Source: Rhodopirellula halodulae (GTDB taxonomy: Bacteria; Planctomycetota; Planctomycetia; Pirellulales; Pirellulaceae). From it: a stretch of DNA of 64,000 nucleotides. The DNA lies in NCBI RefSeq assembly GCF_020966775.1, contig NZ_JAJKFV010000002.1, forward strand, positions 248,001-312,000, written 5' to 3'. Under the pieces are notes generated by a model that saw nothing but the letters and a program-made list of their open reading frames with translations, ran no database searches and was not told the origin of the DNA. How positions within the stretch are numbered: position 1 is the first letter of the stretch; each line of letters opens with the position of its first letter. This document shows positions 35,632-43,023 of the stretch, one piece after another. The position numbers and the translations under genes are program-made.

Positions 35632-37104
35632 TCACGAAGCATTCGTTTGTGCTTCGACGTTTCGAGCGATCCCACGAAGCATCACGGGGAAAACGAATCC
35701 GTGCAGTGGGTAAACCGCGTACCAGTAGGCCAACCCGAGCAGCCCCTTCGGTCGGAAGCGGGCGGTCATGGTCACATCGGTTTTCTGCGTCGGTTCGGGT
35801 TCGACTTCGAAATCGAGTTCGGCAATGCCCGGCAATTTCATTTCAGCCCGCAACGTCAAACGTTCGTTGGGGATCAACTTCGTGACTCGCCAGAAGTCAA
35901 CCGCTTCTCCGTAGTGCAGATCGCTGGGGTGACGTCGTCCGCGGCGCAATCCCGGTCCGCCGATCGCTTGGTCCATCCATCCGCGGATGTGCCACAGGAA
36001 GCCTGCTCCCCAGTAACCCTTCGCACCACCGATCGATCGAATCTCTGCAAAAGTTCGATCAACTGGACCATCCACCGTGACGCATCGTTGATCGGTCAGC
36101 GTGGTCCCTCCCGCCCAATCGGGATCGCCCGGCATTTCCCCCGCCGTTGACCAACGTGTTTCCACGTCGCCTTGATTCGTCTTTCCCAAAGCTGCTTCGA
36201 TTGCTTCTTCGACGCCGAGACATTCACCGGGGATCAGTCGAACGGCTTCGTCGTTGCGACAAACGGTTCGATTCTTCAATCCTTCTGCCAATGGGCGAGC
36301 AATGCTGCTACTGACTGGCGTCACCAAACCAATCCACAAACTGCTCAAACGAGGTGTGAGCACCGGCACGGGATAGATGATCCGTCGACTGAGACCAAGC
36401 TTCTTTGCCATCACCTGCATGATCTCTTGATACGTCATCACGTCTGGACCACCGATGTCCAAAGTGCGGCCGGCGGTCTCCTGCTTTTCCAAGCACTCGA
36501 CCAAATAACGCAAGACATCACGAATGGCCACAGGCTGCGTTTGGGTCGTGACCCACTTGGGTGTCACCATGATTGGCAATCGTTCGACCAGATATCGAAG
36601 CGTTTCGAACGAAGCCGAACCTGATCCAATGATCATCGCCGCCCGAAACACAGTCGTCGGCACGTTCCCGGACTGCAAGATTTCCCCGACCTCGTGCCGG
36701 CTATCGAGATGCTCCGACAAGTCCGGCCCCAGCTCTCCCAAGCCGCCGAGATAGATGATTCGATGGCAATTCGCTCCCTGGGCAGCGTCTCGAAACTGAG
36801 TCGCCAATTCGCGATCCCGTTTCGCATACTCACCTTTGGCCGATTGCATGGAATGCACCAAATAGTAGGCCGCGTCGGCATTCTGGAGTGCTTTTCCCGT
36901 TGCTGCGGCATTCTGCAATTCGCCTTCGATCACCGTTAAACGGGAATGATTGACCCACGAGAACTTGCTCAGTTTTTCGGGACGACGCACCAAACATCGA
37001 ACGCGATATCCCTTGTCCAACAACCGTCCCACCAGCCGTCCGCCGACGTAGCCGGTCGCGCCGCACACCAGGACATTCGATTCGTCGGGGGTTGATTCAG
37101 ACAT
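35632..37104 (-). CDS. SDR-family NAD(P)-binding protein with DUF2867
   Basis: 490 residues. The atypical SDR domain opens with VLVCGATGYVGGRLVGRLL and has AYYLVHSMQSAKGEYAKRDR and RTLDIGGPDVMTYQEIMQVM. From ~330 the DUF2867 domain follows (GYWGAGFLWHIRGWMDQAIG, GEAVDFWRVTKLIPNERLTL). This fused layout is widespread in bacteria and is annotated as NAD-dependent epimerase/oxidoreductase; reaction unknown. Confidence 0.92.
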   Translation of the reverse strand: MSESTPDESNVLVCGATGYVGGRLVGRLLDKGYRVRCLVRRPEKLSKFSWVNHSRLTVIEGELQNAAATGKALQNADAAYYLVHSMQSAKGEYAKRDRELATQFRDAAQGANCHRIIYLGGLGELGPDLSEHLDSRHEVGEILQSGNVPTTVFRAAMIIGSGSASFETLRYLVERLPIMVTPKWVTTQTQPVAIRDVLRYLVECLEKQETAGRTLDIGGPDVMTYQEIMQVMAKKLGLSRRIIYPVPVLTPRLSSLWIGLVTPVSSSIARPLAEGLKNRTVCRNDEAVRLIPGECLGVEEAIEAALGKTNQGDVETRWSTAGEMPGDPDWAGGTTLTDQRCVTVDGPVDRTFAEIRSIGGAKGYWGAGFLWHIRGWMDQAIGGPGLRRGRRHPSDLHYGEAVDFWRVTKLIPNERLTLRAEMKLPGIAELDFEVEPEPTQKTDVTMTARFRPKGLLGLAYWYAVYPLHGFVFPVMLRGIARNVEAQTNAS

Positions 37105-37150
37105 AAAGTGATTCGGCTCAGAAAGGAGTCATGTTTTCAAGCTTCTTACT

Positions 37151-37157
37151 AGAAAGG
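37151..37157 (+). promoter_or_regulatory. Ribosome-binding site AGAAAGG of a 70-residue gene
   Basis: AGAAAGG lies 6 bp before the ATG at 37164 and supports that small gene and its start over the upstream in-frame ATG at 37131. Confidence 0.5.
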
Positions 37158-37163
37158 TTAGCG

Positions 37164-37376
37164 ATGAGTACAGACACAGCGACGCACACTTGGCCACAAC
37201 TGGCCGGTGGACTTTACGACGCGTTGACGGGGCGAAACGCCGAGATCACCTACGACTTTCAAAACATGGAGGTCTTTGTGCCAGCCAAGACCGGCGGTGA
37301 AAATGTGGAACACGCACATTGGAAACTCCAGGGCGTTTTGAAGATCCGCACACAAGACCTTTCTGGCCAAGCATGA
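37164..37376 (+). CDS. Small hypothetical protein, 70 residues
   Basis: A short soluble protein (starts MSTDTATHTWPQLAGGLYDA, ends TQDLSGQA) with no recognised family. Support for it being real: a good ribosome-binding site, codon use like the neighbouring genes, and an ATGA overlap with the next small gene at 37373, so the two are translationally coupled. Sequence is mildly acidic with aromatic residues (ITYDFQNMEVFVPAK). Function unknown. Confidence 0.65.
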   Translation: MSTDTATHTWPQLAGGLYDALTGRNAEITYDFQNMEVFVPAKTGGENVEHAHWKLQGVLKIRTQDLSGQA

Positions 37377-37702
37377 GCGGATCTGCGCCGAAAGTCGCAC
37401 TCGACGCAGACTTGAAACTGCAACGGTTCGATGGTTCCACGTGCGTCCAAACGGTATACGTCGAGACTCTCGACGATGGTGTGCTGGCGATTCAGTCGAC
37501 CGGCACGACCCCGCGGATCACATGGAGCCAGTTGCAGTCGGCGAGAAGCTTTCTTCGAGCAACGGTGATGGCAACCGGCCAACCGCTCGCTATCCAACAC
37601 GACGGCCATCGCATCGCGAAAATCACACCGCGAGGTAGCCGTTCCCCAAAATGGTCGATTCACTGGTGGACCGTGCTCCGCCGGCTTTTGGTGAAGCGTT
37701 GA
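37373..37702 (+). CDS. Small hypothetical protein, 109 residues
   Basis: Starts at the ATG that overlaps the previous stop by 4 nt. The protein is beta-rich in the middle (VQTVYVETLDDGVLAIQSTG) and basic at the C-terminus (WSIHWWTVLRRLLVKR), which may be amphipathic. An alternative in-frame ATG at 37319 lies inside the previous gene. Together with the 70-residue gene it forms a compact two-gene unit between an SDR and a sulfatase. No family recognised. Confidence 0.65.
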   Translation: MSGSAPKVALDADLKLQRFDGSTCVQTVYVETLDDGVLAIQSTGTTPRITWSQLQSARSFLRATVMATGQPLAIQHDGHRIAKITPRGSRSPKWSIHWWTVLRRLLVKR

Positions 37703-37835
37703 ATTGAAAAGACGACTCGATTGCAGTCTGTACTCGGCCACGGCCCGTGGAGTTGAGCCCGTGGAGTTGGGCCCGGACGATGCTGCCGTCAAAACCAGCG
37801 TTCTCAGTCAGCCATCGATCCAAAGTGCCAACGGG

Positions 37836-39185
37836 TCACAGATTCTTTCGTGAGGGTGTCCACAAATCCGTCCGCCAATCTTCGATGGATTGCTTCAAAC
37901 GAGCCACGACCTCCGGATGTTTTTCCGCGACATCGTTTTGCTCGTTCGGATCTGATTTGACGTTGTAGAGTCTCACCGGTTCCTTGTCCCAAACGTGCAA
38001 CGCTTTGTATTTCGTTGTGTCTTTCCCGTCATAACGCACGATCAGCTTCCACTGATCTTCCACGCACCACAGATACTGAAGTGTGTCGTCTGGATCGCCC
38101 AACGTCATGTTGTGCGTTGAGTGAGTAACTCCAAAAACACGATCACGTCCCGCTCTCGCATCTGCACTCAACAAATCGAGGCCGGGCAGATGACTCGGAA
38201 CCTCCAGTCCAGCGGCCTTTGCGACCGTGGGATAAAAATCAATGGTGTGAGCGAAGTCGGCTGACCGTTGCGGAGCAACCTTTCCAGGCCAAGAAATCAT
38301 TACCGGTGTGCGAATCCCGTTCTCGTACGGTGAACTCTTGGAACGCTGCGCATACCCTTTCCATAGTTCTTGGTTCGGGTCATCCGCGTTGGTGCTGGGC
38401 GCGGCCCAACCGTTGTCGCACACGTAAAACACGAGCGTGTTCTCGGCCACGTTCTTTTCTTCCAGATGGCCCAACAACTGACCACACGTTTCATCAAACC
38501 ATTCGCACATCGCATAGTATCGAGCCACATCTTCGGCGCGATCCGGTGCCGAATATTTGTCCAGCAATCGCTGCGGAGGAGTGTGTGGCGTGTGAGGCAG
38601 GAATGGTGCATACCACAAGAAAAATGGCTTTTGCTCTTCCACCGCGTGATCAACGAAATCGGTTACCGGCTTCATTCCCTTTCGCCCAATCGCCAACCCC
38701 GCGTCGCCATGACGTCCGCCTCGTTTGGGATCACCGTGCGTCATTCCATCGGTGAAACCGCCGTCTTCCCAAGAACCTTCCCACCATTTGCCTGATTGAT
38801 GTGTCAGATAACCGGCCGCCGTCAATTCGCGAATGATGCTTGAGTGTTTGTGAAACGAGTCGCGGAGAGGCTGGTCGAGCGCGGCTCGTTGGTTGTACCC
38901 GTCCACATCGTTGCCGGTGATGCCGTGCTGCTGTGGGTAAAGCCCCGTGACCAATGTCGCCAAAGATGGCCGGCACAAAGGAGCGGAAACGTACCCCCGT
39001 TCAAACACCAAACTCTGCTTGGCGAGTCGATCCAGATTGGGTGTTTCGATGTCCGCATGCCCCATGAACCCGTAATCCGACCATGCCTGATCGTCACTGA
39101 GAATCAACACAATGTTTGGTCGATCAGCTTTCAACGGGCCAAACGAAAAGACCGCGATCGCCAAGAAGAAAAAAAGTTGTTTCAT
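37836..39185 (-). CDS. Sulfatase (type I), 449 residues
   Basis: The start at 39185 (MKQLFFFLAIAVFSFGPLKA) gives a clean signal peptide; an ATG 30 bp upstream also exists. The sulfatase N-terminal NIVLILSDDQAWSDYGFMG carries metal Asp pairs, and APLCRPSLATLVTGLYPQQH carries the Cys motif C-R-P-S with the downstream TG; here Ser follows Pro rather than the C-x-P-x-R Arg, as in many S1 subfamilies. Additional residues: FLWYAPFLPHTPHTPP and VFYVCDNGW. Divergent from the GH16 gene, so the two may act on the same sulfated polysaccharide. Confidence 0.93.
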   Translation of the reverse strand: MKQLFFFLAIAVFSFGPLKADRPNIVLILSDDQAWSDYGFMGHADIETPNLDRLAKQSLVFERGYVSAPLCRPSLATLVTGLYPQQHGITGNDVDGYNQRAALDQPLRDSFHKHSSIIRELTAAGYLTHQSGKWWEGSWEDGGFTDGMTHGDPKRGGRHGDAGLAIGRKGMKPVTDFVDHAVEEQKPFFLWYAPFLPHTPHTPPQRLLDKYSAPDRAEDVARYYAMCEWFDETCGQLLGHLEEKNVAENTLVFYVCDNGWAAPSTNADDPNQELWKGYAQRSKSSPYENGIRTPVMISWPGKVAPQRSADFAHTIDFYPTVAKAAGLEVPSHLPGLDLLSADARAGRDRVFGVTHSTHNMTLGDPDDTLQYLWCVEDQWKLIVRYDGKDTTKYKALHVWDKEPVRLYNVKSDPNEQNDVAEKHPEVVARLKQSIEDWRTDLWTPSRKNL

Positions 39186-39462
39186 GTTCCCGCTATATCT
39201 GTTGCCGTGTTTCAATCAAAATCTGTCTGTAGCCGCCTGTGGCTTTCTTTCGCCGATGTCAACGAAGACGACCTCCAAAGTCAATAGACCACCAGTCTAC
39301 ATGAACTGGATTCGGTTGCCGACGATCCGTCCAATGGCGGCGTTGTTGCTTTCGGTGAATGTGCACAAGTCGTCCGTCGGTTTCAATGAAGTCCATTGCC
39401 CCCCGCGAAACCAGATCTCAACAGGTCATTCCATCGTGCAGTCAAACCTCCCGTTGGCGACA

Positions 39463-40365
39463 ATGTTCACGCTGTTGCTTTGCATTGTCGTCCCCCACAT
39501 CGCGTCCGCTCAGTCCAACCGCAACAACTATCCGTTGTCGGAGAAATCGGGAGCCCCATGGCAAATTCGATGGGATCGATCAGATGATTTCAGTGGCGAT
39601 GAGGTCGACTGGAAGAAATGGAACCAATCGCCTGAGAACTTCGGGGCTTGGGTTTGGGACAACCAGCGGAACATTCGGCAGTCCGACGGGACCGTCCAGA
39701 TCACGATGCGTCATCTTTCGATGCCGATTGCTGTCGGAAACCGACGACCGACACCGTACACGTCTGGGATGCTGAAGTCCTACGCAACCGGGACCTACGG
39801 GTACTACGAAACTCGAATGAAGGGGGCGGCGCTTTTCCCGGGCGTGTGCCCATCGTTTTGGTTGTACAGCAAGATTGATGATTCGATCGCAGAAGAAGGA
39901 AAGGCACGCTACAGCGAGATTGACATTGTCGAGCTGACACAACGCGGCAATCTGCGGAAAAACAATGAACGCATTGCCGACTGCAACCTACACACGATTT
40001 TGTCCAACGGCACGGCTGGTATTCAGGGCAGACTTTGGCGGCGTCCCAACGATGAACGATACCGAGCCGAGCAAGCAAACGAAGTGCTTCTGTCGTTCGA
40101 CCCGCGAGACGACTTCCACACGTATGGCTGCGAGGTCACGCCCGAGACGATCACTTGGTTCATCGACGGCAATCAAGTCGGCCAGAAATCCAATCAGCAT
40201 TGGCATCGTGAGATGAACGTGGCGATCTCACTTGGACTTCGCCCGCCTTATTCGACTTACACGGAAAAAGGTTTCATCCCGTCAGAAACAGAAACCAGCG
40301 GTCCGTTTCCAACCACCATGGAGGTGGACTACGTTCGTGTTTGGGAACGCAAGCGATCGCAATAG
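39463..40365 (+). CDS. Glycoside hydrolase family 16 protein, secreted
   Basis: 300 residues from the ATG at 39463, which starts a signal peptide (MFTLLLCIVVPHIASAQ); in-frame starts at 39301 or 39436 would lengthen the leader. The GH16 core is seen from FSGDEVDWKKWNQSPENFG to EVDYVRVWER. Catalytic motif ARYSEIDIVELTQRG contains E-I-D-I-V-E (nucleophile and acid/base Glu). MKGAALFPGVCPSFWLYSK lies before it. GH16 enzymes cut beta-1,3/1,4 glucans or red-algal galactans; the substrate here is not fixed. Neighbouring sulfatase supports a marine algal galactan. Confidence 0.9.
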   Translation: MFTLLLCIVVPHIASAQSNRNNYPLSEKSGAPWQIRWDRSDDFSGDEVDWKKWNQSPENFGAWVWDNQRNIRQSDGTVQITMRHLSMPIAVGNRRPTPYTSGMLKSYATGTYGYYETRMKGAALFPGVCPSFWLYSKIDDSIAEEGKARYSEIDIVELTQRGNLRKNNERIADCNLHTILSNGTAGIQGRLWRRPNDERYRAEQANEVLLSFDPRDDFHTYGCEVTPETITWFIDGNQVGQKSNQHWHREMNVAISLGLRPPYSTYTEKGFIPSETETSGPFPTTMEVDYVRVWERKRSQ

Positions 40366-40410
40366 CTCACCACCGATGCGGACTGGCATGTGGCATGTCT
40401 CGGACTTGGC

Positions 40411-40455
40411 TGCGATGCACAATCATGCGATGCACAATCATGCGATCAGCAATCT
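40411..40455 (+). repeat. 15-bp tandem repeat, three units
   Basis: TGCGATGCACAATCA occurs twice exactly (40411-40425, 40426-40440), followed by a diverged third unit TGCGATCAGCAATCT. It lies in the gap between GH16 and the DUF2294 gene, 119 bp before the latter, where no other gene is seen. Confidence 0.7.
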
Positions 40456-40573
40456 TGCGGTGACAGGGAGGACGCATTGGTCGCATGGACGTTTGCCATG
40501 ACGTTGAGTAGAAACCGTTCCTTTGCCGCCAATCTTTCATCAACAGCATTCGATACCGGCGAGTCAGCCTCCG

Positions 40574-40945
40574 ATGTCAAGCAGACGTGAAACCGAACGA
40601 GAAATCAGCAAAGCAATTATCCGCTTTGAAAAAGAGTTCATGGGTCGAGGCCCCCTGGAAACAAGGTCTTACATCATCGAGGACATGGTGCTTGTCCGTT
40701 TGAAGAATGTCCTGACGCCAGCCGAACTGAAATTGGCCGAATCAGAACGCCACGAACGCGGGCGTTATCTGATCAAACAGATGCGGCAAGAATTGATCGA
40801 ACGGGGACGGACTCTGCTCGACGCTGTGATCAAAGACATCCTGCACATCAACGTGATCAGCCTGCATACCGACATCAGTGCCAAAACCGGTGAACGCGTG
40901 ATCGTCTTCACCTTGGAAGAGAAGCCGGCGTTCACCGACTCCTAA
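40574..40945 (+). CDS. DUF2294 / MpsC-like protein
   Basis: 123 residues from the ATG at 40574; the longer frame from 40523 adds unconserved residues. The sequence from RETEREISKAIIRFEKEFMG through GPLETRSYIIEDMVLVRLKN to ISAKTGERVIVFTLEE matches DUF2294 (PF10057), the family of Staphylococcus MpsC. In Staphylococcus, mpsC belongs to the mpsABC locus whose MpsA and MpsB are homologues of DabB and DabA; here dabB and dabA follow. The role of MpsC is unsettled. A 417-bp structured leader separates this gene from dabB. Confidence 0.88.
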   Translation: MSSRRETEREISKAIIRFEKEFMGRGPLETRSYIIEDMVLVRLKNVLTPAELKLAESERHERGRYLIKQMRQELIERGRTLLDAVIKDILHINVISLHTDISAKTGERVIVFTLEEKPAFTDS

Positions 40946-41080
40946 CTGGTGACCAAATTTTTTCTCGCGGAATCTCTTGACGATCGTTGGAGTGCTGCCT
41001 ACTCTTCTGACGATGTGACACATGTTTGGACCTGATCTCACATGGGACCCAGGGGCAAACGTCACAAAAAGGTTTCGTTT

Positions 41081-41101
41081 CCCCGGATCTCAATGCCGGG
41101 G
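41081..41101 (+). other. Hairpin in the dabB leader
   Basis: CCCCGG and CCGGGG form a perfect 6-bp stem around the 9-nt loop ATCTCAATG, just before the first terminator hairpin. It is a likely helix of the structured leader RNA. Confidence 0.5.
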
Positions 41102-41104
41102 TAG

Positions 41105-41147
41105 AAAAAGCCGAGAGACTGCACTGGCGGTCCCTCGGCTTTTTTTA
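41105..41147 (+). terminator. Intrinsic terminator 1 of the mpsC-dabB gap
   Basis: AAAAAGCCGAG pairs with CTCGGCTTTTT around a GC-rich inner loop, followed by seven T residues. It can end the DUF2294 transcript, or act as an attenuator of readthrough into dabB. Strong hairpin with T-tract. Confidence 0.8.
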
Positions 41148-41214
41148 TGTCGGTACGTGTCAACTGAGTCTGACGCCACCCCGAAACGGGCCTGAACCAA
41201 ACGTTTACACCACT

Positions 41215-41235
41215 TAACCACGCTAAGCCGTGGTG
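41215..41235 (+). other. Hairpin between the two leader terminators
   Basis: ACCACG and CGTGGT enclose CTAAGC, a perfect 6-bp stem lying 25-40 bp before the second terminator. It could be an alternative or anti-terminator partner; no other helix assignment is certain. Confidence 0.4.
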
Positions 41236-41255
41236 GTCAGCATGGCCGCCCGGAC

Positions 41256-41300
41256 AAGCCGGATGGGAACACCTTTGCGTGTTCGCATCCGGCTTTTTTT
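41256..41300 (+). terminator. Intrinsic terminator 2, 62 bp before dabB
   Basis: AAGCCGGATG pairs with CATCCGGCTT (10 bp), and an inner GAACAC/GTGTTC stem closes a 6-nt loop, then a T-tract runs to 41300. No gene lies between this hairpin and terminator 1, so the second one can only act on transcripts entering dabB: an attenuator-type arrangement. A promoter downstream of it within 62 bp is the alternative. Confidence 0.8.
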
Positions 41301-41362
41301 GTGCCCGCACATCACCACATTGCTCACCTTTCAACGCCAAACACTCTTCACGGAAAGACACC

Positions 41363-42952
41363 ATGCTTGAGACCATTGCTCTCGTGCTCGCCGTTCCCAT
41401 CCTGTGCCTGCTATCGCTCGCGTGCGTCTCGTCGCGACAGGCGAACAAGAAGGTGGATCAGCTTCGGCGAATCGTCCCGTGGATTCTTGGCACACAAACG
41501 ATCCTCGCCACTTTCCTAGTGGTTGCCTGTGCGTTTGGAAGCAATGCCCCGCTGTCGGTCACTTGCTTTGACGTTTCAAAGCAGCACGGAATTGGCTTCG
41601 GCATCTTCGTCGATGGCGTCTCCAGCTTGATGCTGTTCATGGTCAGTTTGGTTGGCTTTGTTGTCAGTCGCTTCTCCATTCGCTACCTCGATGGCGAGGC
41701 CATGCAGGGCCGATACTTTCGATGGCTGGGACTCACGGCGGGGGCCGTGTCGTTGATGGTCATTGCGGGCAACCTGCTGATGTTCTTTGCGGCCTGGGTA
41801 ATGACAAGTTTTGGCTTGCATCAATTGCTCGTTCACTACCGTCATCGTCCCGCCGCGACCCATGCCGCATGGGCCAAATTCACCATCAGTCGACTTGGAG
41901 ACGCATTTCTCGTCGTGGCCTTGTCGCTGACTTTTCACAGCTTTGGCACGTTCGATTTGGAAGTGCTGCTGGACGAAGCCAAACGATTGTCGAGTAATTC
42001 CACCATCGACATCAGCCACACATTGATCGGCTGGTTCATCGTTCTCGGAGCGATGACCAAATCGGCTCAATTCCCATTTCACACGTGGCTTCCCAACACA
42101 ATGGAAACGCCCACGCCTGTTTCGGCGTTGATGCACGCCGGAATCGTCAATGCAGGCGGATATCTAATTGTTCGAACCAACCCGCTCGTGTCGCTTGCTC
42201 CGCAGGCCATGTTGGCGTTGGTGATCGTTGGTGCTTTCACGGCTTGCTTCGCAGGCTTAGTGATGATGACACAAACCAGTGTGAAACGCTCGCTCGCCTA
42301 TTCAACGATCGCTCAAATGGGCTTCATGATGTTGCAATGTGGACTGGGCGCCTTCTCGATGGCGATGCTGCACATCCTTGCTCATTCGTTTTACAAAGCT
42401 CATGCCTTTCTCAGCAGCGGCAGCGTGATTGCACAGAGCAACGCAACGCGGGGAGCACTTGATTCATTCTCCAAATCAAAGCCCGCATTTGGAACACTTC
42501 TTCTGGCGATGACCACAACGTTGCTGGCCATCGCAGCCGTATCGCTGGCCTTCGGGGTGGATGTGATTGGCAAACAAGGTGGCTTGGCTTTGGCCTTCCT
42601 CTTGTTTCTCGCCTTGACCACTTGGGGTTGGCGACTGTTTGCAAGCGGTCGTGCCATACCTCGTCTCGTCGCCGTCGCCGGCATCGCGGTCTTGTGCGTC
42701 ACATACTTGGGCAGCTACGTCGCCGTCCATCACTTGGTCTTTCCGGCAATCGTCGATGGAGCAGGCCCCGCTGCTTCCTCTTTGATCGTTGTCGAGGTGT
42801 GCTTCGCCTTCTTGGCGCTGTTCTGGATCAACATTGCCTTGGTGCAACAGCTTCGCCCCACTTGGCTGGAGCCTCTGCGGATCCACGCCGCCAATGGCTT
42901 TTATGTCGACGAGATTTGTCGGCGAGTCTTTGGGCCACTCGTGAACTCGTGA
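41363..42952 (+). CDS. dabB: DabB/MpsA: NuoL-like membrane subunit of an inorganic-carbon transporter
   Basis: 529 residues with many transmembrane helices. It belongs to the proton-conducting NADH-dehydrogenase subunit family (PF00361): GAMTKSAQFPFHTWLPNTME, TPVSALMHAGIVNAGGYLIV, VKRSLAYSTIAQMGFMMLQC and HILAHSFYKAHAFLSSG. The DabAB pair is an energy-coupled system that brings CO2 into the cell as bicarbonate using the ion gradient (DAB). The start at 41363 follows a GGAAAG site; the frame extends to 41279 inside the terminator region, which is not preferred. It is followed 71 bp later by dabA. Confidence 0.94.
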   Translation: MLETIALVLAVPILCLLSLACVSSRQANKKVDQLRRIVPWILGTQTILATFLVVACAFGSNAPLSVTCFDVSKQHGIGFGIFVDGVSSLMLFMVSLVGFVVSRFSIRYLDGEAMQGRYFRWLGLTAGAVSLMVIAGNLLMFFAAWVMTSFGLHQLLVHYRHRPAATHAAWAKFTISRLGDAFLVVALSLTFHSFGTFDLEVLLDEAKRLSSNSTIDISHTLIGWFIVLGAMTKSAQFPFHTWLPNTMETPTPVSALMHAGIVNAGGYLIVRTNPLVSLAPQAMLALVIVGAFTACFAGLVMMTQTSVKRSLAYSTIAQMGFMMLQCGLGAFSMAMLHILAHSFYKAHAFLSSGSVIAQSNATRGALDSFSKSKPAFGTLLLAMTTTLLAIAAVSLAFGVDVIGKQGGLALAFLLFLALTTWGWRLFASGRAIPRLVAVAGIAVLCVTYLGSYVAVHHLVFPAIVDGAGPAASSLIVVEVCFAFLALFWINIALVQQLRPTWLEPLRIHAANGFYVDEICRRVFGPLVNS

Positions 42953-43023
42953 CAACGTCTCGGACCACAGCAACAGATCTCGCCTCACTTAAAACTGATA
43001 TCAACCCGAACCGGAACCGACAC

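Noticed and set aside
37743-37770. Imperfect 14-bp direct repeat upstream of the sulfatase 3' end
   Set aside because: Two short adjacent copies without context; likely slippage of no function.
41041-41300. Known riboswitch classes (fluoride, guanidine, cyclic-di-GMP) in the dabB leader
   Set aside because: No conserved consensus of these could be matched by eye; left as an uncharacterised structured leader.
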